Part shown: in pieces, positions 52,887 to 64,000 of the stretch
How positions within the stretch are numbered: position 1 is the stretch's first letter
Layout of the letters: every line of letters starts with the position of its first letter
NCBI GenBank assembly: GCA_932521035.1
Contig: OW051492.1
Span: 8,742,001 to 8,806,000 of the forward strand
DNA length: 64,000 bases
Direction of reading: 5' to 3'
Source of the DNA: Oscheius dolichura
Taxonomy: Eukaryota; Nematoda; Chromadorea; Rhabditida; Rhabditidae
Program-made: the position numbers and the translations under genes
The notes under the pieces: model-generated
What the model was told of the DNA's origin: nothing
Databases searched by the model: none
Seen by the model: only the letters and a program-made list of their open reading frames with translations

Positions 52887-55800
52887 CTAGCGGATGTCGG
52901 TGGAGAGCTCGAGAAGGATGTTGACGGCCTGCTGCTCTCGCTCCGACAACTTCGACAGGGACATCAGGGCCAACATGTCCGTGTCGGCAATGCCGTGGGG
53001 ATCTTTGAAGGGCGAGTGCGGCCTCAACACGTGGCTGGACAGCGGAGGAGGTGAGAGCTCGGACATCTCAGAGATCTGAAAGCCATACAATTAGCCTATT
53101 TTCCTTATTTTTGTATAATTAATATGTATAATTAAAGGTTTGTTTTGGACGGGGGATACTGTACTTCCCATTAAAGCCACCAAAAAGTGAAGAAAATCCC
53201 GATTTTTGGACCCTGGAGCTGGCTGACGGTTTCTAAGACCTCAAAGTACTTTACCGCCCTTTCTAGAGGGTAATATGGTCTCACAGGGAAAAGATGCCTT
53301 TGGCTGTCTAACTGTGGTGTTCCCGCTGGTAATTCCTCCTTTTTAGTCGATTTTTCGCCTGTTTTTCCTCAAAAATCAGTCCCGGAAATGGCGTCTCCCT
53401 CTTTTTTGCCTTTGCGGGGTCAAATGAATTCCATTCGTAATCATCACCCCGGGGGAAAACATAGAAAAAGTTGTTATCGTCACAGTTTTGGTCCCCCTAT
53501 CTTTTTCTCGTCCGCCACTGCCCTTCTCATCCGTCCGGGGCAGGAAAAGAGATGGACAAATAGAAAAAACGGCCAGACTGATTCATCCCCTTGTTTACTC
53601 GCGGTTTGAGGACATATTCTGCTCGTTGAGAGATGATTTTCGGCCTTTTTTGGCTCGACTCTAAGAAGAGAGCCGTCTAATTGGCAAGAGGCAAGAGAAA
53701 ATTGAGAGAAATCGCTAGCCAGCCGAGCTAAAATTACACTTTTCGTACTAATTCCAATTTTAGAGACGGATTTCTTGAGAGAAAAACAGCGACGCTGCCT
53801 ATTTTTCCCAGGAAACGGGACTGGGAGAGAGAGAGAGAGAGAGAGCGAGAGTTCAAATTCTGGGGGACTGGTGGTAAACAGGTCATATGACTAGGGCATA
53901 TTTTTGTCGTCCTTTGGCTGATTGTTCGTTGTTTTTCAGCAAAAAGAGAGCTGTGCAAATAGGCAATCGGATTTTATCATCACTCATTTTGCAGGCAGAA
54001 AACCATTGATCTATAGTGCAGTGCCAGTATGCCGGATTAATAATCTGGCGACCAAAGTTCGACCCCGGGGGTGGGGTAACTTTTTTTGCTTCAAGACAAA
54101 AAACCAACCTCACTGTCGCTGATGTGAGCCGGCGAAGCAGAAATACTTCCTCCCTGCATCCAGAGGTTCGGGTGGATCTGCTGCTGCTGCAGTTGTTGCT
54201 GCTCCTGTTGGATAGCCATCAAATGAGCCTGGAGCTGCTGCTAAAAAGACACTTTGAAATAGTCTACCACTGGTTACGGTACCTGAACAGCGAGCTGTTG
54301 AGCAGCGGCCAACTGAACCTGGTACACGCTCATCGGTGTAAGACCCAAAAGAGCCAGGGCAGTCGGGTTATAGGCTCCCAGGTGAGGCTGCAGATGCTGC
54401 AGGACCTTCTGCACGGCCATAGCCTGCTCCAAGGCTTGGAAAGGAATCATCTCCGGAACAATTTGGCTATAAGCTGCCTGGTCATCAGCTGGCGGTGTCA
54501 GGGGCGTCTCAGAGGAGCTATTCTGCTGCATGACCATTTCTTCTTGCTGGTGGTGTTCGTGCTTGACGACGGGATCCGACAGGGAGGAGGAACTAGACGC
54601 CGACGAGGGAGATGAAGCCTGTTGTTGTTGAGCAGAGATTGCTGAAAAGGGGAAGATCATAAACCTTTTGGAATGAGGAGATTTTGAGAAGACAAGGGGT
54701 GGCTCTGATTATCGATTGAAATGACAGATAGGCGAAGGCAGGGCGCGCGGTTAAAGGGCAACTCCTGTCGAATGACGTGAGAGGTCACTGAGCCCGGGAA
54801 AACCGTATGGTAGAGGATGACGAGAAGGTCAGGGAGGGAGAGGAATATCCCCAAAAAGACCCGAGGTCTTTTAGCACTAATAGAGAGTAGGGAGAGGAGT
54901 AACAATGAAATGGAATGAAAAAGGAGCTTGGATGAAAAATGACTGTAATCTGTTAGATCAAGGCGACACATTTTAGCCTGGAATAAAGAAATTACCGTTG
55001 TTTTGTGACTTCCAAGGGAAAAACTACGAGTCCTACAGAGAGAGATTACTCTATTTTTAATTATTTAGGAGCAAAAAAAGGCGGAAATAGCGTCATTTTG
55101 TGGTGGAAGTGGAAGGTTTATTTACTGGAGCCGGCCGAGCGGAAGAAGATAAGGAATCGAAAGAGGAGAGCATGATTCAGGCGCTTTCTACTGCTATTTT
55201 AAGTGTTTTATAATACGGATCAGGGTTGTTTTAAGAGAGGAATCAAATGGCAGGCAGTGAATTATTATTATAGTAGCTAGGCGGCATAATGTGTGAGATG
55301 AAAGCCGCCTGAGGGGGGCTTGTGCGCCGGTTGCCAGGAGACACAATGATCCGCTGGACAAACAACAGGCTGGAGAGGGGAATATCTCTTTTAATTAGAA
55401 ATTGGGAGACTACTGTAGACCGGGAGAGAAATTAGACCTTTAAATAACGAGATCTTTAAGATAAGGAAAGTGCAAAAGAATCATCGTCAGTAGGTAGTAA
55501 CAGTGGCCATCTGGCGGGCGAAGTCTGGCGGTAGAGAAAAAAACCGGTTGAAGCTAGAAAAAGGACGAAGAAAGTATGACGCGCGTGTAAAATTATTTCT
55601 CTGTGCATTTTTCGACCATTTGGGAGAGAAATTGAGAGAATTTCAAGGTCTAATCCATGCGCATTGCGCCAGGACTTCCCGCTCGATTTAAAGCAATAAT
55701 GGTCAAAAAGTTAAGTGTAGAGCGGGATTTTCAAAAAGATGACAAAGGGGGGCGCTTTGATCTCTGTTGATCTTTTGAATTTGTCGAGATTTGACGGCTC

Positions 55801-58800
55801 TTTGGCGGTTTCAAGGGCTTTGAGAGGGGTTTGAGCTTTTGGGAGGATGAAAACTATAAAACACAAAAGAGAAAACAAGGAAAAAGCCGGATAGTGGAGA
55901 CCGTTTCAAGGAAATGGCGTTCTGGTGGGAATTATGTGCTTTAGAATCAAATTAAGGGAAAATTGAGGAGAGAAAAGGGTCCTGGATGGAAGAAAAGGTT
56001 CAAAAATTCAAGCAACAGAACCGTTGTTAACTGTCGGCCGCCATGATCACCCCTCCGAGAGTAAATTACACGAAAAAAACGGAGACACGACGAGACGAGA
56101 TCTGACCCTGAGAAAAACAGCCTTGAAAAATACTAGTTTTTCATATTACTTGGCGGGGGACGACGATCATGGGAGAATTATGAAATATCTCAATTTTCTC
56201 GGAGGCCTTCCCACAAATTGTGGGCTGTGGGCTACAATACAATAAAAGTACGTATGGATGGCGCGGGGCTCCGTACGCGGCAGTGGGGGAGGGTGGACTG
56301 TGCTTTTACTGTGATAAGAAGGGGAGAGAGAGGAATGAGAAGGCGGAGAAGGCCCCGTGACGATGATAAGGACAGGAGAGAGATAGAGAGAGACCCGTCC
56401 CTGTTTGTGGGGGCCTGAGTCAGAGGCTGGGACGAGAGACGAGAGAGGCAGATGTAGGCTGTCCAAACACAAAGGTCAAGCGCTACATGCTGCGTTACAC
56501 TTCGGGGGTCAAAATGGCTAGATTATTTATGTTGTTAGGCTTTAAAAAAATAGAGGAAAAGGTGGGAAAACACGCAGAGCGGGGGAGAGACGACCCCATT
56601 TTGACTGGGCGCGCATCCCCCGGCTGGCCTGACCACCTGCCACAGCTGCCGCTGCCGCTGCGCCGACGAGGGACTCCCCTCGTTTCCTCTCTTCGCCTCT
56701 TTTTTGTCATCAGGGCCGAGGCCAGCCGATCGTATAGGCAGAGAGGGAGATTCGCGGAGAGGGGAGTACGGTAGGCAGGAGGGCATAAATTCGTCATAGG
56801 ACCAGATGGTAACCAGGAATGTTGTGGGAACGCGCGGCAAAAGATCAAAAAAAGTACACAATGTCTTCGCAGAAAAAGATGGATACCCCGGCTCCCCGGG
56901 GGAGGGCCACAGCGCTTTTTGCCAGCTGCTAATGGCGGAGTTTCGAAAAAACTGGAACTTTTGCGCATTCTGCCAGATTCGACAAACAGCAATCGTTTCG
57001 AATATATATCACACGACAAACTTTCGAAATACCCCTGGAAGTGATGCAAAATGGGGAGAACGGGTCCTGCAGGGAAAAAAAGACCAAAATTTGAGAAATT
57101 GGTGAGAAACGTGGCTGGAAAGCGGCGATTAAAGTCATTTCTGATCTCTGGGTGCGCGCACCCGTAAAATCTCGGCAGTAGTTCCGTTTTATTCACAACT
57201 GTTGGATCCTCATATTCGTTCTGCTGCCGAGACTTTACGGGTGCCGTGATCAAATTCATTTCGGTAATATTACTGTAGGAAGAATTCCCGCGCAATTCCC
57301 GCGCAGCTGATTCAAAGTCTTGATTTTCCCCTGACCAAAATACTGGTCTAAATGTGGAAAATTGGGTGAAAACATTGGTTCATCCGATTCTGAATCACGT
57401 GGAAACCTATTTCGAAGCTTCTGACTCAGTCAAAAGCGTCTAGAATCGAGTCATAAGGGCGCCAAGAGTGAGTATTCCGCTCTCTGTCTAGGAGGGCTAA
57501 AAATAATGTGAATAGTAAAAATATTGTCCCTGTCGCCTGGCTCATTGGGACTAAATTCCGTCTAGATAAACTAGAGAGGGGGAGAAGGAGAGAGCTGGCT
57601 TGTTTGTCACGGCTCGCACCCCGCACCCATGGGTGTAAGCACCTTTTTTGCAAGTTAAGCAGCGAGAAAAAGTGCCGTGAGGGAGAATAACAACTTCAGA
57701 TTAATCAGGAAATACTGTGCTGGGATGACTGTTCTGCCTGGGAGCGGGCGAAAAAGACGGAAAGATAACAAGAGAGCGGGGTCTGGGTGGGAAGGTTCTA
57801 GAGAGAGAGAGGCCTGGCCACGTCATTGGCATTGGGCCAGGGAGAGAGAAAAACGGGGATTTTATGGCGCTGGAATTAAAAAGAGGGGGAGGCCAAAAAA
57901 TGGGGAGAAAATGAAGGGAAAGGAGGTAAAATGGCGCTGGGTAAGTGAAGAGGGTGCGAAGGGCGCTCCCCCCTCCTGGCGGCAACTTTTTTTTTTTGAA
58001 AAACTAAAAAATACAAAGGATTTTTTTGTCCCGGGCTGGGCAAAGATCAGGCCGAGCGAGCGAGGCACACACATACACAACACACGGTCGATAGGCCCCG
58101 CTCGCTCTCTTTCGGAGAGAGAGAGGAGTGAAAGCTGGCACGATGGCCGGCACGTTGATTACTGCCAACCAACTCAGCCGGGACGGGGAGGGCCAACAAA
58201 AACTGGTTTTTAACCGGGGCAGGCTGACAAAAATGAACTAGGAGGGAGCTGGTCTGATGGCAGAGATTGTAGCAAGGGGGAGCTGATACTGGGCCGGCCG
58301 CTGTCCAGCCAGCCCTGCTCGGCCCCGTGTGCAAATCAATGTCCACTATACGACGATGGGACGGACACGGACCGAATCGGAACAGGAAAAAACGGGGCAG
58401 CGGAAATTCAACAGAGCGAAAAGAGTGGGATGGAAGTAGTACGCCGGGGCTCTAGTCAGTCAGCCATACGAGGGATAGACAGGGGCTAATGAGAGGTCCT
58501 TCTCGCTGCACTTGACGCTGCCGTCTCTCCCCAACCGGGGAAGGTTACTCTCTTCCCCTGCTTGGAAGACAATTCCCGTCTGATTTGATGTTGACCACTA
58601 ACTCACCGAGAGGAACGAGGCTATTTTGATGCAAATTGGCTCAGCACCCCCCGTGAGCTGAATAACAAATGGACAGAAGGAGCAGGCGAACGGCAGATGC
58701 GCCAATTAATGGATTATGCCTAATGAAAGGAACTTTAGGGCTGGCTGCGCTGTCTAACTGTGGCTGTTTACTAGTTTGGAGGGGAAAAAAGAGTGCAACT

Positions 58801-61800
58801 GATGGATAGCCCTCCCCAGGGGGAGGAAGGAAAAAAACGAGCTACGGCGGGCAGAATGACAGGATGCCCTCATCAATCGTCGTTCTCTGCGAAGTCCGGG
58901 GGGCTGTAAAGTGGTAGTTTCCCGGAGCCGGCTGTCCGTTCGGGCAGAGACCTTGGCGGGGTCTTTCCCACCAGCAGCCCCCCGAAAAACTCGCCGATTT
59001 AAAGAGAAAAAAAGAAAAGGTCATTTGGGAGACGGAAGTAAAGGAAAGGAGCAATGTTTGAGGTCGTGGTGAAGCCCCTCGCGGGGGCAGAGCCCCGCTA
59101 GACGGGGTGGTCAGCAGCGGGGACAGCTGAACCACCACCACCGCCAGAGAGACAAGCGGACACTAAGCAGATTACGCGTACAAGCGCGGTAGAGAGAGAG
59201 AGAGAGCCCCCCGAGCCTCATGGAAACCAGATCAAATGAGGGAGGACGGGGGATATTAAGAGGAGGAGGACTAGTGTGTGCGGGGAGAGAGGGGATTGAC
59301 CAGTGGAGAGGCGACCGGGGTCAGGGCAGCTGGTCGGGGCACTGTAGTGCGGGAGGAGGTAATACCCGGGCCGGGGACAGGTGAGGATTAACTGGCAGAC
59401 ATAATTATAGCCTTCTCCTATTTCCATTAGTCCCAAAAAAGGGGAGACGATCAGGATTTCGGCTATACTACGCAGTGCCAGAAGAAACACGATCCCAGCG
59501 GGTCATTGACGGCACCCGGCTCTCTAGATTTTGTTGTAAATGAGGCTTTAGATTGCATTCAAACCTCTACAGTCAGGGATTTGAATATTTTCCCATCGGG
59601 ACCATAAAAATGACCCATTGATGCCGTCGAAGGTTATATGGGGATGAATAGAAGAATGTGATCATTTTCCCAGGAAATAAAAAGCCGCGGAGAAGAATGG
59701 ACAGACTACGGTGGGTTTTTGGAGAGTAACAGAAAAAATGGCTCGCGTTCGTGGGAAGAAAAGACAAGCGACCGGGCCGCGTCGTCGGCCAGGTCGGACC
59801 CTGGGTGAGAAGGCTGCGCCACTCTCTCTCTAGCGAAGAGGAGAGAGCAGTCCAAATGGAGAGACGGCCAGCGTTTCCCGCCTTTTCTCAGAGACACAAA
59901 GCCACGTGAAGAAACGCCAGCCAAGGACGAGCGAACGGAGAGAGCGAGGTCAAGTGAAGAGACGGCAGAGAGAGGACAATAGAGCAGAGGCGAGGCGAAA
60001 TAGTGCGGCTGGGGGAGGAGGGCGGGAGACAAAATCCCCTAATTAATGAGGAGCCGGGGATATTGAGGAGCCGCCCAGAGTGATTAGAAAGGAGATAGAG
60101 TGCTTGGAAGGAGGATAGATGGGCGGGAAAATGACCTAGGAGCTGAAAAGGGTCAATATTTCGGACAAAATCGGCTAAATCGTGTCCTTTTGGACAGAAA
60201 TAGGCTATGTCACACCCGTACAATCTCGGCAATCTAATCCTCTTTATTCAGGGTGCGCCTCTCCTTCTGCCGAGGTTTTACGGGTGCGGGCAAGCGGAAC
60301 AAAGTCAAGGGAGACTTTTTGGGTCCAAAAGAGGAGATTTCACTGAAAAATCGCGTTGTTTGCGTGGCAGTCCTTTAAAAAGGATGTGCATAGCAAATTT
60401 TCTTTCCCGGAGCTTTTCGTCAAATTGGCTACCACCCGGTTGAGAGAGAGGTTAATTTGGCCTGTCCGCCGTCTGTCTGGTAGCTTCGAGAGGTCAAGCT
60501 TTTTATCCGGGTAATTTCTCTCCCAATTAGACTATTAGAAGAAGGAAGTGACAGGGCTCATTCGCTTTCGCCCCGGTGTCTTTTGTCCGTGACCTTGGGG
60601 CATTTCGCTCAGCCACCCGGAGATAGAGATCTACACGGAGCTTTGATAGATTTCACGGGCACGCGTCACCGTCGGGGGGAAATAAATTACCCACTTTAAT
60701 AGAGCGATAAGGATCAACACTTTAAAGGACTGTATCGAGCCGCGCGGACGGGCCGCCGCTCTTTTTCAGGGTCACTAAACACGATGTATAACAGGACATT
60801 AACGGTGGGGGCGCCGGGGAGAAAGAAAGAGAGAAAAAGCGTCGACTAGGTGGTGGCCGGGGGAGGGGGCTTGTTTTCTTTCTTTCTTGGGAATCGGGCC
60901 ACTTTCGGCCAGTTTCCGCTGGTAAACAGCTCTCTCTCTCCCGAGAAGAGACGAGAGGAAGGGTCTCCATTTCTCACGCTTCTTTCCACCCCTTCCCCGC
61001 TTTTTTCTGGGCTAATCTCTGCTCCATTTAAAGACGAAGGCAATATTAATCTTTTGAACTGAACTGACAGATGCCAACAACGATTAGTTTCCAATTATAG
61101 AAACCCTTTAAACTGGGGCAGGGGGCGACTATGACAACCAGGGCTCCGGTAGCAGAAAATAACCAGGGATTGGATGTAAACAAGGGGCAGATTTTCAATT
61201 CTGAGAGAGAGAACAAAAAGAGGACAAAGGACCCCGTGGAAATGGCATGGAAAGAACGAAAACAAAGTTATTTTTAAAGACTTTTAAAGATTTGGCTGTC
61301 TAACTGTGGTTCTTAGCTGTATCTGTGTCTCTCTTTTTTTCAGTCTATCAAGATCCAGTGTGTTGAACGTACTGGAAATTTCAAAGACGAGATTATAAGT
61401 GACCGTCAGACGGCGAGAGGGGTGGTTGCCGCTGGGCACTTGAGCCGGAGTGTTGCCCGGGAAAAAAGAGCTGCTGAACACTTGGTCAAATAGAGGGGAC
61501 TCCCCCTTGATTAATTCGACATTTTAATTCTTAAAATTGGAGACCAGATGATCATTTTTTGCTCTAGTTTGGCTAGAAAAACACTGAAAGCGAGAGCCCC
61601 CTTCCCTGTGGGAAACTGGATACCTTTTCCCCGGCACAAGCTGGTGCCAAAAACACGTGAAAAGGAGACCTCTCTGCCCTTTTCCCTGGAGGTAAAGGGC
61701 AAATGGCAAAACAAGAAAATGGAGAGAGAGGAGAGTTGTACCTAGAGAGGAAATGAGCTAGCTAATTTATGGAATACGAGGAGAAGAAGAAGAGAAGAAA

Positions 61801-63570
61801 ATGGAACTGTTTGTCCTGGCACAACGCCCCCGGCAAACAAGGCAAATCATCTCCAAGCCTGTTCTCTTACCCTGCCTTTCTTCGTTCCCCTCCTCCCCCA
61901 ATACACGTGGCGGTACACTTTATAGAGGGAGGGGAGACCAGTTGGGGCCTTGGTATGACAAACTGTACAGCTTTTATCATCACTGACTGTCTAACTGTGG
62001 CTTTGTGACCCAAAAGGGGGGGGGGGGGGGGATTATTTAAGCTATTGCTGATCAAAACACGCAGGGGCCGTTTGTAATCTTTCGCTGTCTAATTGTGGCC
62101 TATTTACCTACAAAAAGCGTTGAACTGTGATGTTTTATGGTAGAAACGAGGAGCAACGATCCCCTTGACTGTCTAACTGTGGCACCTGGTCACAAGTTCT
62201 GCTCTTTCAATCCCTCCCAGCTATCTAACTGTGTCTCTCCCCGTTTTCGTCTATTTTTTCAGCTCGTATACAGCTGCCAATCGTATATATGAATGTAATT
62301 CCCCGTTCCCTCTCAATATGTGCATAAATATAGACTGAGGGGGGTCTGTGTGTCGCTCAAAAGCGGAGTCCGATTGGGGAACACGGGCACCCGACATCGG
62401 CGGCCACCGCCCCGGCAGGACACACACATGACTAGTTGGCAATAACAAAAAGTGCATGTTCGCCCCGGCCTTTAGCAAAACTTTTGGCCGGGGGTCGAGC
62501 AGCAGCCGAAAAAAATAGATCTGGGGCCAAAAATATTTGTACAGACGCGAGGCCGTGAAGGGTCAAATAATCAAAGAGGGGCAGGCAGGAGCAGGCAGGG
62601 AGCAGGGAATAGAAATAGAATCCCCCGGCATAATTGAATTTACCCCCCTGTGGGGAAACAGAGAGAGAAAGCCGAAAGAAATGGGAGGAACACGTGGAAA
62701 ACGAGCTGAATACAAATAAACTTGATCAGGGAGCTTTTTTAGCCGCCAAAACGAGGTAAACAAGAGGACCGAATTAATTGAAGCTCGTGATGGATAAATG
62801 TGTTTTGGTGGGAATAAATTAAGGAAAATAACAAGTTCAGGACATTGCCGGCCCTATTTTGGAGTCTCAACACGAAAAGGTAGAGATAATTAGGGGATTC
62901 TAGTTGTTAAAAGAGGGAACATACCCCGTTTTTTTTTTTGGAGTTCTAGCCCTTTGGGCGCGAAATTCGCCTGTCAGAAGAGATTTTGACCCTTTCCTAG
63001 ACTTTTGAACTGTTGTAGAACGCGGAAATAACCCGTAGGAGATCCATTCACCCGTATAGTCGACCTGAGAAGAAACTTTCCTACCAAAGCAAACATTTGA
63101 GTCAGTTAATGTCTAGGCAATGTGGAATGACCCATCATCGCGTGCTGGGTTAGATACCCCGTTCAAAAATAGCCTAGATTTGAAAAAGAGCGGGATTTAG
63201 TCCAGAAATAGGGGGAAAATGCTATAATAGGAAGCAAAATGGCGCCAAAAATCAAAAGGCGCGACAAAATCGCGACGATAAAGCGGATTTTCCAGGAGGC
63301 AGAGGACAGGTTATGTTAATTTCTCCTTCAGGATATTGGGAGTCTCAAGGGGAAAAAGGAGAAAAGAAAGAAATAAACAACACAACACTGACCATGCAGG
63401 AAAGCCTCGAGATGCTCCGCGGGGACGGAGATGCCAATCCTACCGTCAGATTCGGCAGGATAGACGAGCTGCTCCGTCGCCATCGCCGTCGGGGTGACAC
63501 TGGCCGGCGAGGGGACAACTTTCGACCTCTTGATGACCTTTCTTCTACGATTGGCAAACCATCTGTTAAC
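52887..63570 (-). CDS. Homeodomain transcription factor (5' part outside window)
   Basis: Four 3' exons join in frame: 63570-63393, 54641-54283, 54240-54109, 53075-52887. The first starts after a TTTTAG acceptor with VNRWFANRRRKVIKRSK, a homeodomain recognition helix (WF-x-N-x-R with Ala at position 50) and its basic tail. HNF1/HMBOX-type and Iroquois-type factors also have WFAN; the class cannot be fixed without helices 1-2. Then come a Gln/Ser-rich segment (SAQQQQASSPSSASSSSS), VKHEHHQQEE, a helical region (FQALEQAMAVQKVLQHLQPH), a Gln-rich exon and a C-terminus with LSEREQQAVNILLELSTDIR. Nuclear DNA-binding regulator. An 8.75-kb intron follows the homeodomain exon. Confidence 0.8.
54000..54085 (+). 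other. tRNA-like sequence in a homeobox-gene intron
   Basis: GCCGGATTAATAATCTGGC forms an anticodon-arm-like hairpin with AAT in the loop, and AGTTCGACCCC follows at the spacing of a B box. The D-arm and acceptor stem do not pair convincingly. Probably a tRNA-derived remnant rather than a working tRNA. Confidence 0.3.
57148..57245. mobile_element. Hairpin element, copy 4
   Basis: GCACCCGTAAAATCTCGGCAG and, 60 bases on, CTGCCGAGACTTTACGGGTG. The outer GCTCGG…CCGAGC ends are missing, so only the core pair is kept. Confidence 0.7.
60208..60292. mobile_element. Hairpin element, copy 5
   Basis: CACCCGTACAATCTCGGCA paired with CTGCCGAGGTTTTACGGGTG; the loop keeps CTCTTTATTCA as in copy 1 (CCTTTATTCA). 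Outer ends are absent. Confidence 0.7.
62017..62031 (+). repeat. Poly-G tract
   Basis: An uninterrupted run of about 14 G inside the homeobox-gene intron. The length may vary or reflect assembly uncertainty. Confidence 0.8.
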
Positions 63571-64000
63571 CTAAAAGAATCTCCAATTTTATGGGTCTGT
63601 TCTGTTCTGGTCTCTCTTTGTGTCTACTCCCCTCTCTCTCCTTCCCCCGGCCTGCCCTTTGCGGCTGGATACCATCTGGTGGTCCTCCTCGATTGATGGC
63701 TATTGTGTCTGTGCGCGAAACTCTCTCTCTCTCTTTCCCTTGTCAGAGGGGGGCCTACGGAAAGTATAAAACTGGAGGCGAGAGATGTTTGATTCAATAC
63801 ACTGACCAGACAGGGAGGGAATTCATGAGAGAAAAGTTTCTAACACGTTTTTTATGGCCTGTTTGAGCGGGAGGGCACCTGTAGAGATTTTAACCCGGCT
63901 TACGGTAAGATTTATTTAAACTAAACTGGTTAACATAGTCTAGACTACAGTAACCAAAAGAGAACCCATTTGGAACTGATTCCGGGGGCCAGAGGCGGAT
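63571..64000. other. Intron upstream of the homeodomain exon
   Basis: No exon for homeodomain helices 1 and 2 is visible before the window ends. A CT-rich microsatellite lies near 63720-63740. Confidence 0.4.

Larger units (their letters stand above)
54642..63392. other. 8.75-kb intron of the homeobox gene
   Basis: No coding exon supported on either strand. It contains hairpin elements at about 57148-57245 and 60208-60292, at least five CTGTCTAACTGTGGC-type motifs between 58750 and 62235, GA-rich tracts and a G14 run near 62017. Likely regulatory. Confidence 0.5.

Noticed and set aside
53826-53847. GA repeat as a regulatory GAGA cluster
   Set aside because: Plain microsatellite; similar runs occur throughout the right half, so no specific role is supported.
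54016-54615. Plus-strand frame of about 200 residues, Leu- and His-rich
   Set aside because: Shadow of the Gln-rich homeobox-gene exon on the minus strand (CAG read as CTG), and it runs through that gene's splice sites.
56495-57295. Minus-strand frame of 266 residues in the homeobox intron
   Set aside because: Mixed low-complexity composition, no splice partners, overlaps a hairpin element at 57148-57245; length can arise by chance in GC-rich DNA.

Overview
This is animal nuclear DNA, most likely from a nematode. Coding exons are cut by many introns of about 40-50 bases with GT donors and T-rich TTTTAG/TTTCAG acceptors. The genes include a Frizzled receptor, a homeodomain factor, a class 3 lipase, a HAD-family phosphatase, a Ly6-like protein and an L-domain receptor-like locus. 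Nothing looks bacterial or viral. Exon structures below were joined by eye from splice signals and reading frame; no database search was run, and the species is not named.

Left third (1-27.4 kb): a dynamic accessory region. It carries a tandem family of secreted, probably GPI-anchored, Thr-rich-stalk proteins. Two copies look complete (8584-11071 and 11610-14105), one is cut by the window start, one is a compact paralogue split by a transposon, and several are fragments. Complete copies share a promoter block with an AGATAAG site, which suggests gut expression under a GATA factor. The array is flanked by a 3-kb inverted duplication (3421-6460 and 21829-24823) that carries an unrecognised multi-exon gene; the left copy has a stop codon and the right copy looks intact. 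A 3.26-kb element with long terminal inverted repeats and a 9-bp target duplication (Mutator-like architecture) sits in the last exon of the third paralogue. A gene next to the left arm has lost its 5' end at the arm junction. Between the arms lie a small acidic protein gene and an EGF/transmembrane gene without a clear 5' end.

Middle (26-35 kb): a Ly6-like gene preceded by a 74-bp tandem repeat, a glycine-rich secreted repeat protein, a small Cys-rich gene, and a phosphoglycolate-phosphatase-like gene with a small membrane-protein gene nested antisense in an intron.

Right half (35-64 kb): conserved, developmental-type genes with large introns. A 10-exon Frizzled gene (minus) has a 3.6-kb first intron. 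Then come an L-domain/transmembrane/Lys-rich locus with frame problems, a class 3 lipase, two small minus-strand genes, and the 3' part of a homeodomain gene with an 8.7-kb intron. The noncoding DNA contains a dispersed hairpin element (core CACCCGTAAAGTCTCGGCA) and many copies of a short motif, CTGTCTAACTGTGGC.
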